DNA of 64,000 nucleotides from Paracidovorax citrulli (GCF_900100305.1 NZ_FNEY01000020.1:32885-96884), one strand, 5' to 3'. Shown: positions 9,925 to 18,060, counted from the stretch's first letter. The notes: generated from the sequence alone by a model not told the origin. Translations and numbers: made by a program.

Positions 9925-11181
9925 TCAGGCTGCGGGCTGGCGGGCGGCGGCACGCGCCTGCGCGCCCTCGCCGCCCAGTTCGGACTTGGCGGTCATGGGC
10001 ACGTCCTGCGGTGCGACCACGGCGCCGGGGCGCACGCGCTGCAGGCCGTTGACGACGATGCGCTCGCCCGCCTTCAGGCCCGAGGTGACGACGCGCAGGC
10101 CATCGACCGGCGCGCCCAGCTGCACCTCGCGGTATTCGGCCTTGTTGCCCTCGCCCACCACCATCACGAACTTCTTGCTCTGGTCCGTGCCCACGGCACG
10201 CTCGTTGATCAGCACGGCCGGGGTGCTCTTCGCCCGGCCCACGCGGATGCGGGCGAACTGGCCCGGCATGAGCGCGCCGTCGGCGTTGTCGAAAACGGCG
10301 CGCACGCGCACGGTGCCGCTCCTCGCATCCACCTGGTTGTCGATGAGCTGCAGATGGCCCGCATACGGCGTGCCGCCGGCCGTGCCCGTGCCCATCTGCA
10401 CGGGAATGCGCTCGATGAGGGCGCGGGCGCTCTGGCCGGAGCGCAGGCCCTCCAGCGCGCGTGCCACGATCTGCTCGTCGGTATCGAAGCTCGCGTAGAT
10501 CGGGCTCACCGACACCAGCGTGGTCAGCACCGGCGCACCGGCCCCGGAACCCACCAGGTTGCCCACGGTGACCTCGATGCGGCCCACGCGGCCCGCGACC
10601 GGCGCGCGCACCTGGGTGTAGCCCAGGTTCAGCCGGGCCGTCTGCAGCGCGGCCTGGGCGGCGCGCAGGTTGGCCTCTGCTTCGCGCTGCGCATTCACGC
10701 GCTCGTCGCGCTCGCGCTGGGCGATGGCGTGCTCTTCCCACAGGCGCGTGGCGCGCTCCATTTCGCTGCGGGTATAGGTCAGGCGCGCCTGGGCGGCCAC
10801 CACCTGGGCGTCGGCCCGGTCCACCTCCGCGGCGTAGGGCGCGGGGTCCACGGTGAAGAGCAGGTCGCCCTGCTTCACCAGCGCGCCTTCGCGGAAGTGC
10901 ACGGCCTGCACGGCGCCGGCCACGCGCGGGCGGATGTCCACGCGCTGCACGGCCTCCAGCCGGCCGGAGAACTCGTCCCACAGCGCGACGTCCTGCTGCA
11001 CCACGGCCGCGACGGACACCGGCACGGCCGGGGGCGCGGCGTCGGCGGCCGGCGCCTCGGCGTGCGAGGCGGACAGCCCGAACAGGGCTCCGCCGCCGGC
11101 CGCGATGGCGGCTGCGGCGCCGGCGGCGGTCCACCAGCGGCGCGCGGGCGAGAAGAGGGAAACGGGTTGGGATGACGGCAT
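9925..11181 (-). CDS. RND efflux periplasmic adaptor (membrane fusion protein, AcrA/MexA family)
   Basis: Adaptor of 418 residues linking the pump and the outer-membrane channel. An N-terminal hydrophobic segment without a lipobox (about residues 18-40, ending SASHAEA) serves as signal or anchor. It is followed by the lipoyl half-motif VRPRV-like segment, a helical hairpin (VVAAQARLTYTRSEMERATRLW) and the returning lipoyl half NLGYTQVRAPVAGRVG. The beta-barrel and membrane-proximal domains follow. The start is set at 11181 by AAGGAT in the ribosome-site position; the frame is open up to 11346 but that part overlaps the promoter. It is the first gene of the operon, 32 bp before the pump gene. 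Confidence 0.94.
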   Translation of the reverse strand: MPSSQPVSLFSPARRWWTAAGAAAAIAAGGGALFGLSASHAEAPAADAAPPAVPVSVAAVVQQDVALWDEFSGRLEAVQRVDIRPRVAGAVQAVHFREGALVKQGDLLFTVDPAPYAAEVDRADAQVVAAQARLTYTRSEMERATRLWEEHAIAQRERDERVNAQREAEANLRAAQAALQTARLNLGYTQVRAPVAGRVGRIEVTVGNLVGSGAGAPVLTTLVSVSPIYASFDTDEQIVARALEGLRSGQSARALIERIPVQMGTGTAGGTPYAGHLQLIDNQVDARSGTVRVRAVFDNADGALMPGQFARIRVGRAKSTPAVLINERAVGTDQSKKFVMVVGEGNKAEYREVQLGAPVDGLRVVTSGLKAGERIVVNGLQRVRPGAVVAPQDVPMTAKSELGGEGAQARAAARQPAA

Positions 11182-11338
11182 GGCAGATCCTTCGGTATGT
11201 CTGAAAACGGTGGTATCGCAAGCAAAAAAGCGGGGCCGGCACCGGCCAGGCAAAGCCTTCCCCCTCCGGCCCGCGGTCCGGAAAAAATGCATCGGAGGGA
11301 AAGGCCGCGCCCCTGCACGGATACGGCAACGGAGCCGG

Positions 11339-11369
11339 ATTCTCAAACCTCAACCATTGTTGAGGTCAA
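11339..11369 (-). promoter_or_regulatory. MerR/SoxR-type promoter driving the RND operon
   Basis: On the minus strand a -35 hexamer TTGACC (11364-11369) and a -10 hexamer GAGAAT (11339-11344) are separated by 19 bp. A perfect 8+8 inverted repeat ACCTCAAC-N4-GTTGAGGT (11347-11366) fills the spacer. An overlong 19-bp spacer carrying a central dyad is the hallmark of MerR-family activated promoters, and CCTCAA-N6-TTGAGG matches the shape of the SoxR box. The predicted transcript would start about 150 nt before the adaptor start codon. Confidence 0.7.
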
Positions 11370-11371
11370 TA

Positions 11372-11391
11372 CCTTCCGTGGTGACGGAAGG
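11372..11391 (-). terminator. Hairpin between the hydrolase and the efflux promoter (possible terminator)
   Basis: A perfect stem CCTTCCGT / ACGGAAGG with a 4-nt loop sits about 22 bp beyond the hydrolase stop and just upstream of the -35 box of the efflux operon. There is no real T-run on either strand, so it may insulate the two units or be a second operator rather than a strong terminator. Confidence 0.4.
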
Positions 11392-11413
11392 AGCGTTCTT
11401 CGAAAGAGGGGTT

Positions 11414-12259
11414 TCAGCGCGGTGCCGGACATCGCCCGGCATCCAGGAAGCTCCGGAACCGCTCGCGCGCCTCGTCCGCGCACGGACAGGCCTGTGTGCC
11501 GGGCTCCAGCAGCGCATCGGGCCATCGCTCGGCCTTGCGCAGCACGTGCAGTTCCACCGGCAGGCCGGCGGCCTTCAGCCGTGCCGCATAGGCCAGCGTC
11601 TCGTCGTGCATGGGGTCGGTGTCGCCGACCAGCAGCAGCGTGGGCGGCAGGCCCGCCAGCCGCTGCGCGGTGCCGGGCACCGCATACGGGTGCTCCGCGT
11701 CGCGCGCGCAGCGCAGGAACTTTTCCCACCCCAGCGCCCAGCGGCAGGCCTCCGCGCCCTCGGTGGCGGCCCGCAGCGACGGCGTGCCGACGCAGGGGTC
11801 GAGCATGGGCGACACGAGGATCTGCCCCGCCAGCGGCGGGTGGGACTGGTCGCGCGCCATGAGGCACACGCCCGCCGCCAGGTTGCCGCCGGCCTCCTCC
11901 CCGGCCACATAGACCGGCGCGCCCGTGCCGGCCAGCCGCGTGCGGTAGCGGTAGGCCCACTGCAGCACGGCATAGCCCGTCTCCAGCGGCTGCGGGAACG
12001 GATGCTCGGGGGCCAGCGGGTAGGCCACCGACACCACCAGCGCCCCGGCTTCCTGCAGCAGCCCGGCGATGGTGCAGCCGCTGTCCAGGTCGCCGGACAC
12101 GAAGGCGCCGCCATGGAAATGCACGACCAGCGGCGACGTCTCGCCGGTTTTCCTGCGGCCGTACATGCGCACGGCGACGTCCTGCCCCGGCGCCACCGCA
12201 ATGGTGGACTCGGAGCGGGCGCCGGCGGGCGTGGAGCGGGAAGCGGAGGTGGTAGGCAT
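11414..12259 (-). CDS. alpha/beta-hydrolase fold protein of the acetyl-esterase (HSL) family lacking catalytic residues
   Basis: A 281-residue member of the hormone-sensitive-lipase/Aes esterase family. The oxyanion-hole motif HFHGGAF is intact at residues 48-53. The nucleophile elbow, normally GDSAGGN, reads GEEAGGN (120-126), so glutamate sits at the serine position (122). The acid motif GDTDPMHDE is present (D215), but the catalytic histidine context (normally PHGF-like) is replaced by KAERWPDA around 242-249. Hydrolysis by the classical triad therefore seems impossible; a pseudoenzyme or binding role is more likely. The gene is divergent from a LysR regulator with 165 bp between the starts, and is followed by the efflux operon on the same strand. 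Confidence 0.85.
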   Translation of the reverse strand: MPTTSASRSTPAGARSESTIAVAPGQDVAVRMYGRRKTGETSPLVVHFHGGAFVSGDLDSGCTIAGLLQEAGALVVSVAYPLAPEHPFPQPLETGYAVLQWAYRYRTRLAGTGAPVYVAGEEAGGNLAAGVCLMARDQSHPPLAGQILVSPMLDPCVGTPSLRAATEGAEACRWALGWEKFLRCARDAEHPYAVPGTAQRLAGLPPTLLLVGDTDPMHDETLAYAARLKAAGLPVELHVLRKAERWPDALLEPGTQACPCADEARERFRSFLDAGRCPAPR

Positions 12260-12424
12260 GGGCGGTGTGGCCGGAAACGATCCGGTGCTGCAAATGTAGG
12301 GGGCCGGACCGCGACGATAAACCAGCCGATGCGGGCCGCACTGTTTCCAAAGTCCGAACAATCGGGCACCGCGGCGCGTGTGAGAATTCGCCGGCCCGAG
12401 AAGAGGCACCGAGGAAGGAACGCC

Positions 12425-13336
12425 ATGGACCAGATCCAGGCCATGCGCATCTACGCGCGGGTGGTGGAAGCCGGCACGTTCACGCGCGCCGCGGACTCCC
12501 TGCAACTGCCCAAAGCCACCGTCACCAAGCATATCCAGGCGCTGGAAGCGCGCCTGCGCGTGCGGCTGCTCAACCGCACCACGCGGCGGGTGACCGTCAC
12601 GCCCGACGGAGCGGCCTACTACGACCGGGCCGTGCGCCTGCTGGCCGACTTCGACGACATCGAGGCGAGCATGACCCACGCGCGTGCCACGCCCAGCGGC
12701 CGCCTCCGCGTGGACGTCGGCACCGCCATGGCGAGGCTGCTCATCATTCCCCACCTGGAGGAATTCCACGCGCGCTATCCCGACATCCAGCTCGACCTGG
12801 GCGTGAGCGACCGCATCGTGGACCTGATCGGCGACAACGTGGACTGCGTGATCCGCGGCGGCGAACTCACCGACCAGTCGCTGGTGGCGCGCCGCATCGG
12901 TCTGCTGGAGTTCATCACCGTGGCCTCGCCCGCGTATCTGGAACGCCACGGCACGCCGGCCCAGCCGCTGGACCTCGAGAACGGACACCGCAGCGTCATC
13001 TATTTTTCGCCGCGCACCTCGCGCCGCTATCCGCTGGAGTTCCACCGTGACGGCGAGGTGATCGAGATCGGCGGCCCCTCGCAGTTGGCGGTGAACGAAA
13101 GCAATGCCTACCTGGCCGCGCTGCTCGCCGGCCGCGGCGTGGGGCAGGTGACCACCCTGCAGGCGCAGGGCCACCTGGAGCGGGGGGACCTGGTGAGGCT
13201 GCTGCCCGAGTGGTCGCATCCGCTGCTGCCCGTCTATGTGGTGTATCCGCCCAACCGCCACCTGAGCGCCCGCGTGCGCGCCTTCGTGGACTGGGCCGCC
13301 GAACTGTTCGCGCGGGAGCGGTACCTGCAGGGCTGA
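12425..13336 (+). CDS. LysR-family transcriptional regulator
   Basis: A 303-residue DNA-binding regulator. The N-terminal winged helix-turn-helix ([20 protein letters not shown] through [19 protein letters not shown], about residues 6-60) is followed by a periplasmic-binding-like effector domain (from about residue 90, with the typical [17 protein letters not shown] and [11 protein letters not shown] stretches). The ribosome site is GAGGAAGGAA just before the ATG. It is divergently transcribed from the degenerate hydrolase, so by the usual LysR arrangement it may control that gene and possibly itself. The effector is unknown. Confidence 0.93.
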   Translation: MDQIQAMRIYARVVEAGTFTRAADSLQLPKATVTKHIQALEARLRVRLLNRTTRRVTVTPDGAAYYDRAVRLLADFDDIEASMTHARATPSGRLRVDVGTAMARLLIIPHLEEFHARYPDIQLDLGVSDRIVDLIGDNVDCVIRGGELTDQSLVARRIGLLEFITVASPAYLERHGTPAQPLDLENGHRSVIYFSPRTSRRYPLEFHRDGEVIEIGGPSQLAVNESNAYLAALLAGRGVGQVTTLQAQGHLERGDLVRLLPEWSHPLLPVYVVYPPNRHLSARVRAFVDWAAELFARERYLQG

Positions 13337-13373
13337 ACCCGCGATCGCAGGCCAGCCCGATATGCTCGGCGCC

Positions 13374-13709
13374 ATGACCGCAGACTCCCCCGACCTCCCC
13401 GGCTCCCCCGGCCGCCCGTCCTCGCCTCCGGAGGCGAACCACGCGCCCGCCCCGTCCGCCCCACCCCAGCCCCGCAACCCGCTGCACGGCATCACGCTGG
13501 AGGCCATCGTGGTGGCCCTGCAGCAGGAATACGGCTGGAAGGGCCTGGCGGAGCGCGTTCCCGTGCGCTGTTTCCAGAGCGAGCCCAGCGTGTCGTCCAG
13601 CCTGAAATTCCTGCGCAAGACGCCCTGGGCGCGCGAGAAGGTGGAAAGCCTCTACCTCTTCATGCTGCGGGACCGCAGGCGTGGCCATCCGCCCGGGAAA
13701 GGCCGCTGA
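13374..13709 (+). CDS. VF530 family (DUF2132) small DNA-binding-like protein
   Basis: A 111-residue protein. Its C-terminal two-thirds match the VF530 domain: [16 protein letters not shown], then [20 protein letters not shown] and [14 protein letters not shown]530 proteins are small helical proteins resembling nucleic-acid-binding domains; the cellular role is not established. The N-terminal 35 residues are Pro/Ser-rich and probably disordered. No Shine-Dalgarno is seen. A -10-like TATGCT (13361-13366) ends 7 nt before this ATG, so the transcript may be leaderless. An alternative in-frame ATG at 13362 would overlap that hexamer. Confidence 0.82.
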   Translation: MTADSPDLPGSPGRPSSPPEANHAPAPSAPPQPRNPLHGITLEAIVVALQQEYGWKGLAERVPVRCFQSEPSVSSSLKFLRKTPWAREKVESLYLFMLRDRRRGHPPGKGR

Positions 13710-13766
13710 ACCCTGGCAGCCTGGCGGCCAGGCCCCTGCCGAGCCCCGGGCGGCACGCCGCAGGCC

Positions 13767-14648
13767 TCAGGGCAATGTCAGGTACCGGACCGCCGCCAGC
13801 AGCGTGATGGCGAGAATGACGAGGAATTCCAGGCGACTGGGCTTTTCCCGCAGCAGCAGGGAGGACAGCGCCATGGCCATCAATCCCGTCGTATTCAGGA
13901 TGGGCCATGCCACGGCGGAGGCGGCACTGGTGATGGCGTAGATGAAAGTCACCTGGGTGGCCACCGTGAGCAGGGCCCGCACGCCGAACAGCACACCCAT
14001 CGATTGCCGGAGCCCCGACGGGGCCCGCGCACTCTCCAGGAAGAGCAGGGGCAGCGAAGACCACAGCGCACGCCACACCATCACGGCCACCGCGAATGCC
14101 AGCAGGTTTCCGGAGGCCCGGGTGGAAGGGCCCTCCCCTGCCGAGAACAGCCATGGAGACAGGGTCGCCTGCAGCGTCAATGCCGCACAGACGATCGCCG
14201 CGCTCGCGATGAACCCCTGCCGCCTCTCGACGGCGCCGTGCCGCCAGAGCAGAGGCACGCAGGCCACGGTGGTCGCCACGGCGAAGGCATAGGTTTCGGC
14301 GCTCCATTCCCCGGTGAGCCACAGGATACCCAAGGGAATGAACAGGTCGGACAATTTGCCGGACACGGTCACCTGGTTCACGGTCAGTGCACGGAACGCA
14401 TGGGAGTAGGCATACGCGACGAGCTGGGCCAGCCCGCTGAAGGCGACCGCCTTCCAGTCCAGCAGCCAGCCGAGCGGCGCCTCCCAGGAACGCAGGTACG
14501 CCGCTGCCGCGCACAGGAACAGGAGCGCGGGCAATGCGTTGTTGAGGAAATTGACCCGGACGATCGACAGGCCCTTGCGTCCGATCTGCTGCCGGTCTAT
14601 CAGGTTCAGGACGGCCCTGCACAGGGCGGAGGCCCACGCCACCGCCAT
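13767..14648 (-). CDS. EamA/DMT-family membrane transporter
   Basis: A 293-residue polytopic protein with about ten hydrophobic helices in two five-helix halves, as in drug/metabolite transporters. The second half contains TQVTFIYAITSAASAVAWPILNT and a terminal LLLREKPSRLEFLVI segment typical of EamA carriers. It is the last gene of a three-gene minus-strand cassette with an adenosylhomocysteinase-like enzyme and a NUDIX hydrolase, so it is the likely exporter or importer of the cassette's product. The start is uncertain. The ATG at 14648 has GGAGG too close (2 nt); a TTG at 14675 would overlap the upstream stop as TTGA and add nine residues. Confidence 0.8.
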   Translation of the reverse strand: MAVAWASALCRAVLNLIDRQQIGRKGLSIVRVNFLNNALPALLFLCAAAAYLRSWEAPLGWLLDWKAVAFSGLAQLVAYAYSHAFRALTVNQVTVSGKLSDLFIPLGILWLTGEWSAETYAFAVATTVACVPLLWRHGAVERRQGFIASAAIVCAALTLQATLSPWLFSAGEGPSTRASGNLLAFAVAVMVWRALWSSLPLLFLESARAPSGLRQSMGVLFGVRALLTVATQVTFIYAITSAASAVAWPILNTTGLMAMALSSLLLREKPSRLEFLVILAITLLAAVRYLTLP

Positions 14649-14671
14649 GACCTCCTGCGCGGAAAAGTTGT

Positions 14672-15814
14672 TCAATGGACCATGCCCTGTCGAGAAAAGC
14701 GCGTGATCCACAGCTCGGAAATGAATCTCTTCGCATCGTCGCCCAGTTCCACCACCCGGTCCCGGGGGGCGTCGCCGATCCTGGAGAGCGCGAAGAGCAG
14801 CTCGGCCTGCACGAGGTCGATGAAGGGCCCGACCACGCCTCCGTGCATGAAATTGGCCGACTTGCCCTCGTTGCAGAGGAAGAACTGGTTGCCCTGCGCG
14901 TTCACCTGCAGCACGTGCCTGTGCCCGCCGGGGCTCGCGCTGGCGATCATGTCCTGGTGGTTCTCGATCTCGTCGTCGGCCGACGTGGCGGTGAAGATGT
15001 AGGCATCGCGCCGGATGGCGCCCAGGTCGGACGTTCCGATGGACCGGTTGCCGGTCGCGCAGAAAATGAGTTCCGCCGTCCTCAAAAGTTCGTGCTTCGG
15101 CCCGGTGTGGTAGCCGTGCGCCAGGGCCAGCACCTGGCGGATCGGGTTCGTGTCGTACACGTCGACGCGAACGCCTTTGGCATGCAGGTGCCGGGCAATG
15201 CTCGATCCGATCTTCCCGTAGCCCAGTACCAGCGCCCTGCGGCCGGTCAGGATGTTCCCCAGTTCCCGCAGCAGGGCCTCGGCGGAAAACGTGATGGCCT
15301 GGCCGACCAGGAAATCCTCCGGCTCCTTGAGCTTGCTCCTGGCCACGGACATGACGGGACAGGGAAACATGGCGCCCCCGCCCGCCCGGATGCTGCGCAG
15401 TGCGGCGTCGTACTTCTGGTGTCCGTTCTCGGTGTCCTCGACGATGCCCACCAGTTGCGAGGGAAATGCCTTTTTCAGGGCGGCCAGGATGCTCGAGAAA
15501 TAGCCCCCGGTATCGATGGCCGCGAAAGGCTCCTCCCCGATCAGGCTGCGCAGGTGCGCAATGAAGCCGAGCGCGTTCTGCTGGATCCTGTCCCGCGTGT
15601 AGTGGATCACCGGTACATGCTCCTCGATCACGCGGCAGGTGGGCTCGTGCAGGGAACTGGGCTTGGGAATGACCGCCGCCAGGGGCAGGCGTTCGTGGAT
15701 GCCGAGGACGAAATTCTCGCTCCCGGGAACGATGTGGGTCACGAGGACCAGCTTGCCCGCCCGCCTGGGAACGCTGCTGTCCAGAACCGCCTGGAAGAAT
15801 GCTTTGGAATCCAT
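14672..15814 (-). CDS. Adenosylhomocysteinase-like NAD-dependent dehydrogenase
   Basis: A 380-residue protein related to S-adenosylhomocysteine hydrolase but clearly not the housekeeping enzyme. The NAD-binding motif VLGYGKIG (G198-x-G200-x-x-G203) is followed by the acidic residue of VDVYD (D221), as expected for NAD. Further echoes of SAHH are IDTGGYFS (100-107, canonical DDGG), GIVEDTENG (123-131, canonical GxxEETTTG) and CATGNRSI. The lysine/aspartate pair of the SAHH active site (SKFDN) is changed to SKLKEPED (160-167), and the usual C-terminal Lys-Tyr dimer tail is absent. It probably performs redox chemistry on a different nucleoside or sugar-like substrate. Middle gene of the cassette; its start lies inside the NUDIX gene. 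Confidence 0.78.
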   Translation of the reverse strand: MDSKAFFQAVLDSSVPRRAGKLVLVTHIVPGSENFVLGIHERLPLAAVIPKPSSLHEPTCRVIEEHVPVIHYTRDRIQQNALGFIAHLRSLIGEEPFAAIDTGGYFSSILAALKKAFPSQLVGIVEDTENGHQKYDAALRSIRAGGGAMFPCPVMSVARSKLKEPEDFLVGQAITFSAEALLRELGNILTGRRALVLGYGKIGSSIARHLHAKGVRVDVYDTNPIRQVLALAHGYHTGPKHELLRTAELIFCATGNRSIGTSDLGAIRRDAYIFTATSADDEIENHQDMIASASPGGHRHVLQVNAQGNQFFLCNEGKSANFMHGGVVGPFIDLVQAELLFALSRIGDAPRDRVVELGDDAKRFISELWITRFSRQGMVH

Positions 15815-16395
15815 GGCGGATCAGGCGGCCAGGCCGTGGCGGGCAATCTTCTGGCCAAACCTTCGCCGGACACCGCGGAAATCTCCGTCCACTGGCATGG
15901 GTGATTTTCCGCGCCGCGGAGAATGGGTTTCGACTCATCCCTCACCAGCAGGTAACGGAAATCGAAATGCATGTGGGCCGGCTCTCCCTTGGCGGGATTT
16001 TCGGGAATGGCATGGATGTCGATGTCCAGCGGGATTCCCGCCTTGAGATGCCATGGATGGGGAAAGGTGGCGATGCCCGTTTCTTCCTGGACTTCCCGGA
16101 TGGCGGCATCGAGAGGCGCCTCGGAGGATTCGACATGGCCGCCGGGCTGGAGCCATCGCTTCAGGTAGGGATGGAACACGAGCAGCACGGTGTCGCGCGA
16201 GAGGACGATGCCGCTGGCGGTCACGTGGCCAGGCCATGTCCTGCGCCGGGTGATGTCCCCTCCCTTGTGCAATTGCTCCGTCAGCGGTACCAGCGCACCG
16301 GATTCCGACGGATATTCCCGGAGATATTCATCGACGATACACCCCAGATCCGAAGGCACGCCATGGCGCTCATCGTTTTCCAGCCTCTCGTTCAT
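15739..16395 (-). CDS. NUDIX hydrolase
   Basis: A 218-residue Mg-dependent pyrophosphohydrolase acting on nucleoside diphosphates linked to some moiety X. The NUDIX box is intact: G86, E92, R100-E101 and E104-E105-x-G107, flanked by LQPGGHVE. An N-terminal helical extension of about 55 residues precedes the fold, and the C-terminal tail is Pro/Trp/Arg-rich. The start at 16395 follows an AT-rich promoter-like region. The frame runs 76 bp into the next gene, an unusually long overlap. It is the first gene of the NUDIX / SAHH-like / EamA cassette. The substrate is unknown; homologues of this layout (NUDIX_18-like) often act on nucleotide sugars or modified nucleotides. Confidence 0.82.
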   Translation of the reverse strand: MNERLENDERHGVPSDLGCIVDEYLREYPSESGALVPLTEQLHKGGDITRRRTWPGHVTASGIVLSRDTVLLVFHPYLKRWLQPGGHVESSEAPLDAAIREVQEETGIATFPHPWHLKAGIPLDIDIHAIPENPAKGEPAHMHFDFRYLLVRDESKPILRGAENHPCQWTEISAVSGEGLARRLPATAWPPDPPWIPKHSSRRFWTAAFPGGRASWSS

Positions 16396-16466
16396 TGGCA
16401 GATCAGTTCCAGAATTTGAGCAGCCCTGGAATCTAGCAGGCCGCGGCGCAGGGGCAGCCGATCGCC

Positions 16467-16498
16467 ATTCATATTCCCGGTAAACAAAATTTATGAAT
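16467..16498 (-). promoter_or_regulatory. AT-rich inverted repeat and putative promoter of the NUDIX cassette
   Basis: A 7-bp inverted repeat ATTCATA / TATGAAT is separated by 18 bp inside a short AT-rich island in otherwise very GC-rich DNA, about 75-100 bp upstream of the NUDIX start. On the minus strand TTCATA and TATGAA are spaced about 18 bp and could act as weak -35/-10 elements. It is either a promoter or an operator for the cassette. Confidence 0.4.
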
Positions 16499-16688
16499 AT
16501 GCCCTTTCGTGGCGGCAGTGCCTGCGGAGAGGACCGAGGCATGCAGCGCCATCACCTCCGGCTCCGCCATCCGGGCCATTCGCGCCGCGGCAGCGGCATT
16601 CCGTCGCGTTCTCCTGGCCCGCGCGAAGGCGGCCGCGCACAGTGAAGGCATGGAGAGCACGTCGCATTCTCCGCAGGAGCCCGGAACC

Positions 16689-17033
16689 ATGGCACATCAT
16701 CCCTTTTGTCTTCCCGCGCGCACGCTGCTGCGCGCAGCCGCCTTCTGCGCCGGCACCCTGCTGGCCGCCACGTCCGCCACCGCGCAGACGGCCGCCCCGG
16801 CGCCCCAAGGCGTGGGTACCGCAGCCCGGCCGGGCACGGGCGCATCGGACAAGCAGCACGGCCGCACGCGTGCCGACGTGATCGCGGAACTGGCGTGCGC
16901 CCAGGCGTCCGGCGAACTGGAATCCATGGCGCTGCAGGGCTACGGCGTCGAAGGCCGCCCCATCGACCGCAGCGTTCCCGAATGCGCGCAGCAGCGCGTG
17001 CTCGCCTCGGGAGACACGGCGCAGCCCCGCTGA
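16689..17033 (+). CDS. Small secreted DUF4148-like protein
   Basis: A 114-residue protein with a clear Sec signal peptide (basic start, hydrophobic core AAAFCAGTLLAATSATAQT, cleavage after about residue 33). A flexible Gly/Ala/Pro linker follows, then a segment TRADVIAELACAQASGEL that resembles the conserved core of DUF4148, small periplasmic proteins common in Burkholderiales. The ribosome site AGGAG lies about 10 nt before the ATG at 16689. An open frame continues upstream to 16509 but lacks a start signal and would bury the signal peptide. Function unknown. Confidence 0.6.
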   Translation: MAHHPFCLPARTLLRAAAFCAGTLLAATSATAQTAAPAPQGVGTAARPGTGASDKQHGRTRADVIAELACAQASGELESMALQGYGVEGRPIDRSVPECAQQRVLASGDTAQPR

Positions 17034-17084
17034 CCCGCCCCGCCCCCGGGGAGAGCGTCGCGCGGGCCGGCCCGGCGGGCGGAC

Positions 17085-18059
17085 TCAGGCCGGAACGGGC
17101 ACCAGGAAATCCCGGCTGATGCCCGCGCCCAGGTCGTTCACGCGGTCCAGGAACTGCGTGAGGTAGGCATGCAGCCCGGTGGCCAGGATCTCGTCGATGC
17201 GGCCGTAGCGCAAGTCGGCCAGCAGGCGCCCGGCCTTGCGCTGCGTCTCCGCCGACTGGTCGTTGGCGACCACGGCGAGGTTGTCCGCCACCTCGCGCAG
17301 GCTGGCGTGCAGCGAGCGCGGCATGTCGGCCCGCAGCATGAGCAGGTCGGCCACGCGCTCGGGCGTGATCACGTCGCGGTACACCTTGCGGTACACCTCG
17401 AACGCCGACACGCTGCGCAGGATCGCGCTCCAGTGGTAGAAGTCGAACTCCTGCGGCGCTGCCCGGCCGCGCTCGCGCATCGCCGAGCCGTGGAAGTCGC
17501 TCTGCACGGCATGGAATTTCACGTCCAGCAGCCGTGCCGTGTTGTCGGCCCGCTCCAGGAAGGTGCCCAGGCGCAGGAAGTGGAAGGCCTCGTCCTGCAG
17601 CATGGTGCCCAGCGTCACGCCCCGCGAGAGGTGCGAGCGGTACTTCACCCATTCGAAGAACGCCCCCGGGTCGCGCTCGAAATCCCGGCCCTGCAGCTGC
17701 CGGTGCAGCTCCAGCCAGGTCTGGTTCTGCGTCTCCCATATCTCGGTGGTCAGCGCGCCGCGCACCGCGCGCGCGTTCTCGCGGGCCGCGCGCAGGCAGG
17801 AGAGGATGGACGACGGGTTGTCGCCGTCGCGCACCATGAACTCCAGCACGCCCTCGCGCGTGACCTCGCCATGGCGCGCGGTATAGGCCGGGATCAGCTC
17901 GCTGATCGACAGCAGCCCCAGCCAGCTCTCCTGCGCCACGTCGGCCGATTGCGGCAGCAGCGAGGTCTCGTAGCTGACGTTCAGCATGCGGGCGGTGTTC
18001 TCGGCCCGCTCAGTGTAGCGGGACATCCAGAACAGATGATCGGCAGTACGGCTCAGCAT
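17085..18059 (-). CDS. Alpha-E domain protein (DUF403)
   Basis: A 324-residue all-helical protein that opens with the family hallmark MLSRTADHLFWMSRYTERAE and covers the whole alpha-E domain. Alpha-E proteins are nearly always encoded beside circularly permuted ATP-grasp enzymes and are predicted partners in a peptide-ligation or tagging system of unknown product. That is the arrangement here: the ATP-grasp gene ends one base before this start. Housekeeping-like base composition; no damage visible. Confidence 0.92.
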   Translation of the reverse strand: MLSRTADHLFWMSRYTERAENTARMLNVSYETSLLPQSADVAQESWLGLLSISELIPAYTARHGEVTREGVLEFMVRDGDNPSSILSCLRAARENARAVRGALTTEIWETQNQTWLELHRQLQGRDFERDPGAFFEWVKYRSHLSRGVTLGTMLQDEAFHFLRLGTFLERADNTARLLDVKFHAVQSDFHGSAMRERGRAAPQEFDFYHWSAILRSVSAFEVYRKVYRDVITPERVADLLMLRADMPRSLHASLREVADNLAVVANDQSAETQRKAGRLLADLRYGRIDEILATGLHAYLTQFLDRVNDLGAGISRDFLVPVPA

Positions 18060-18060
18060 C

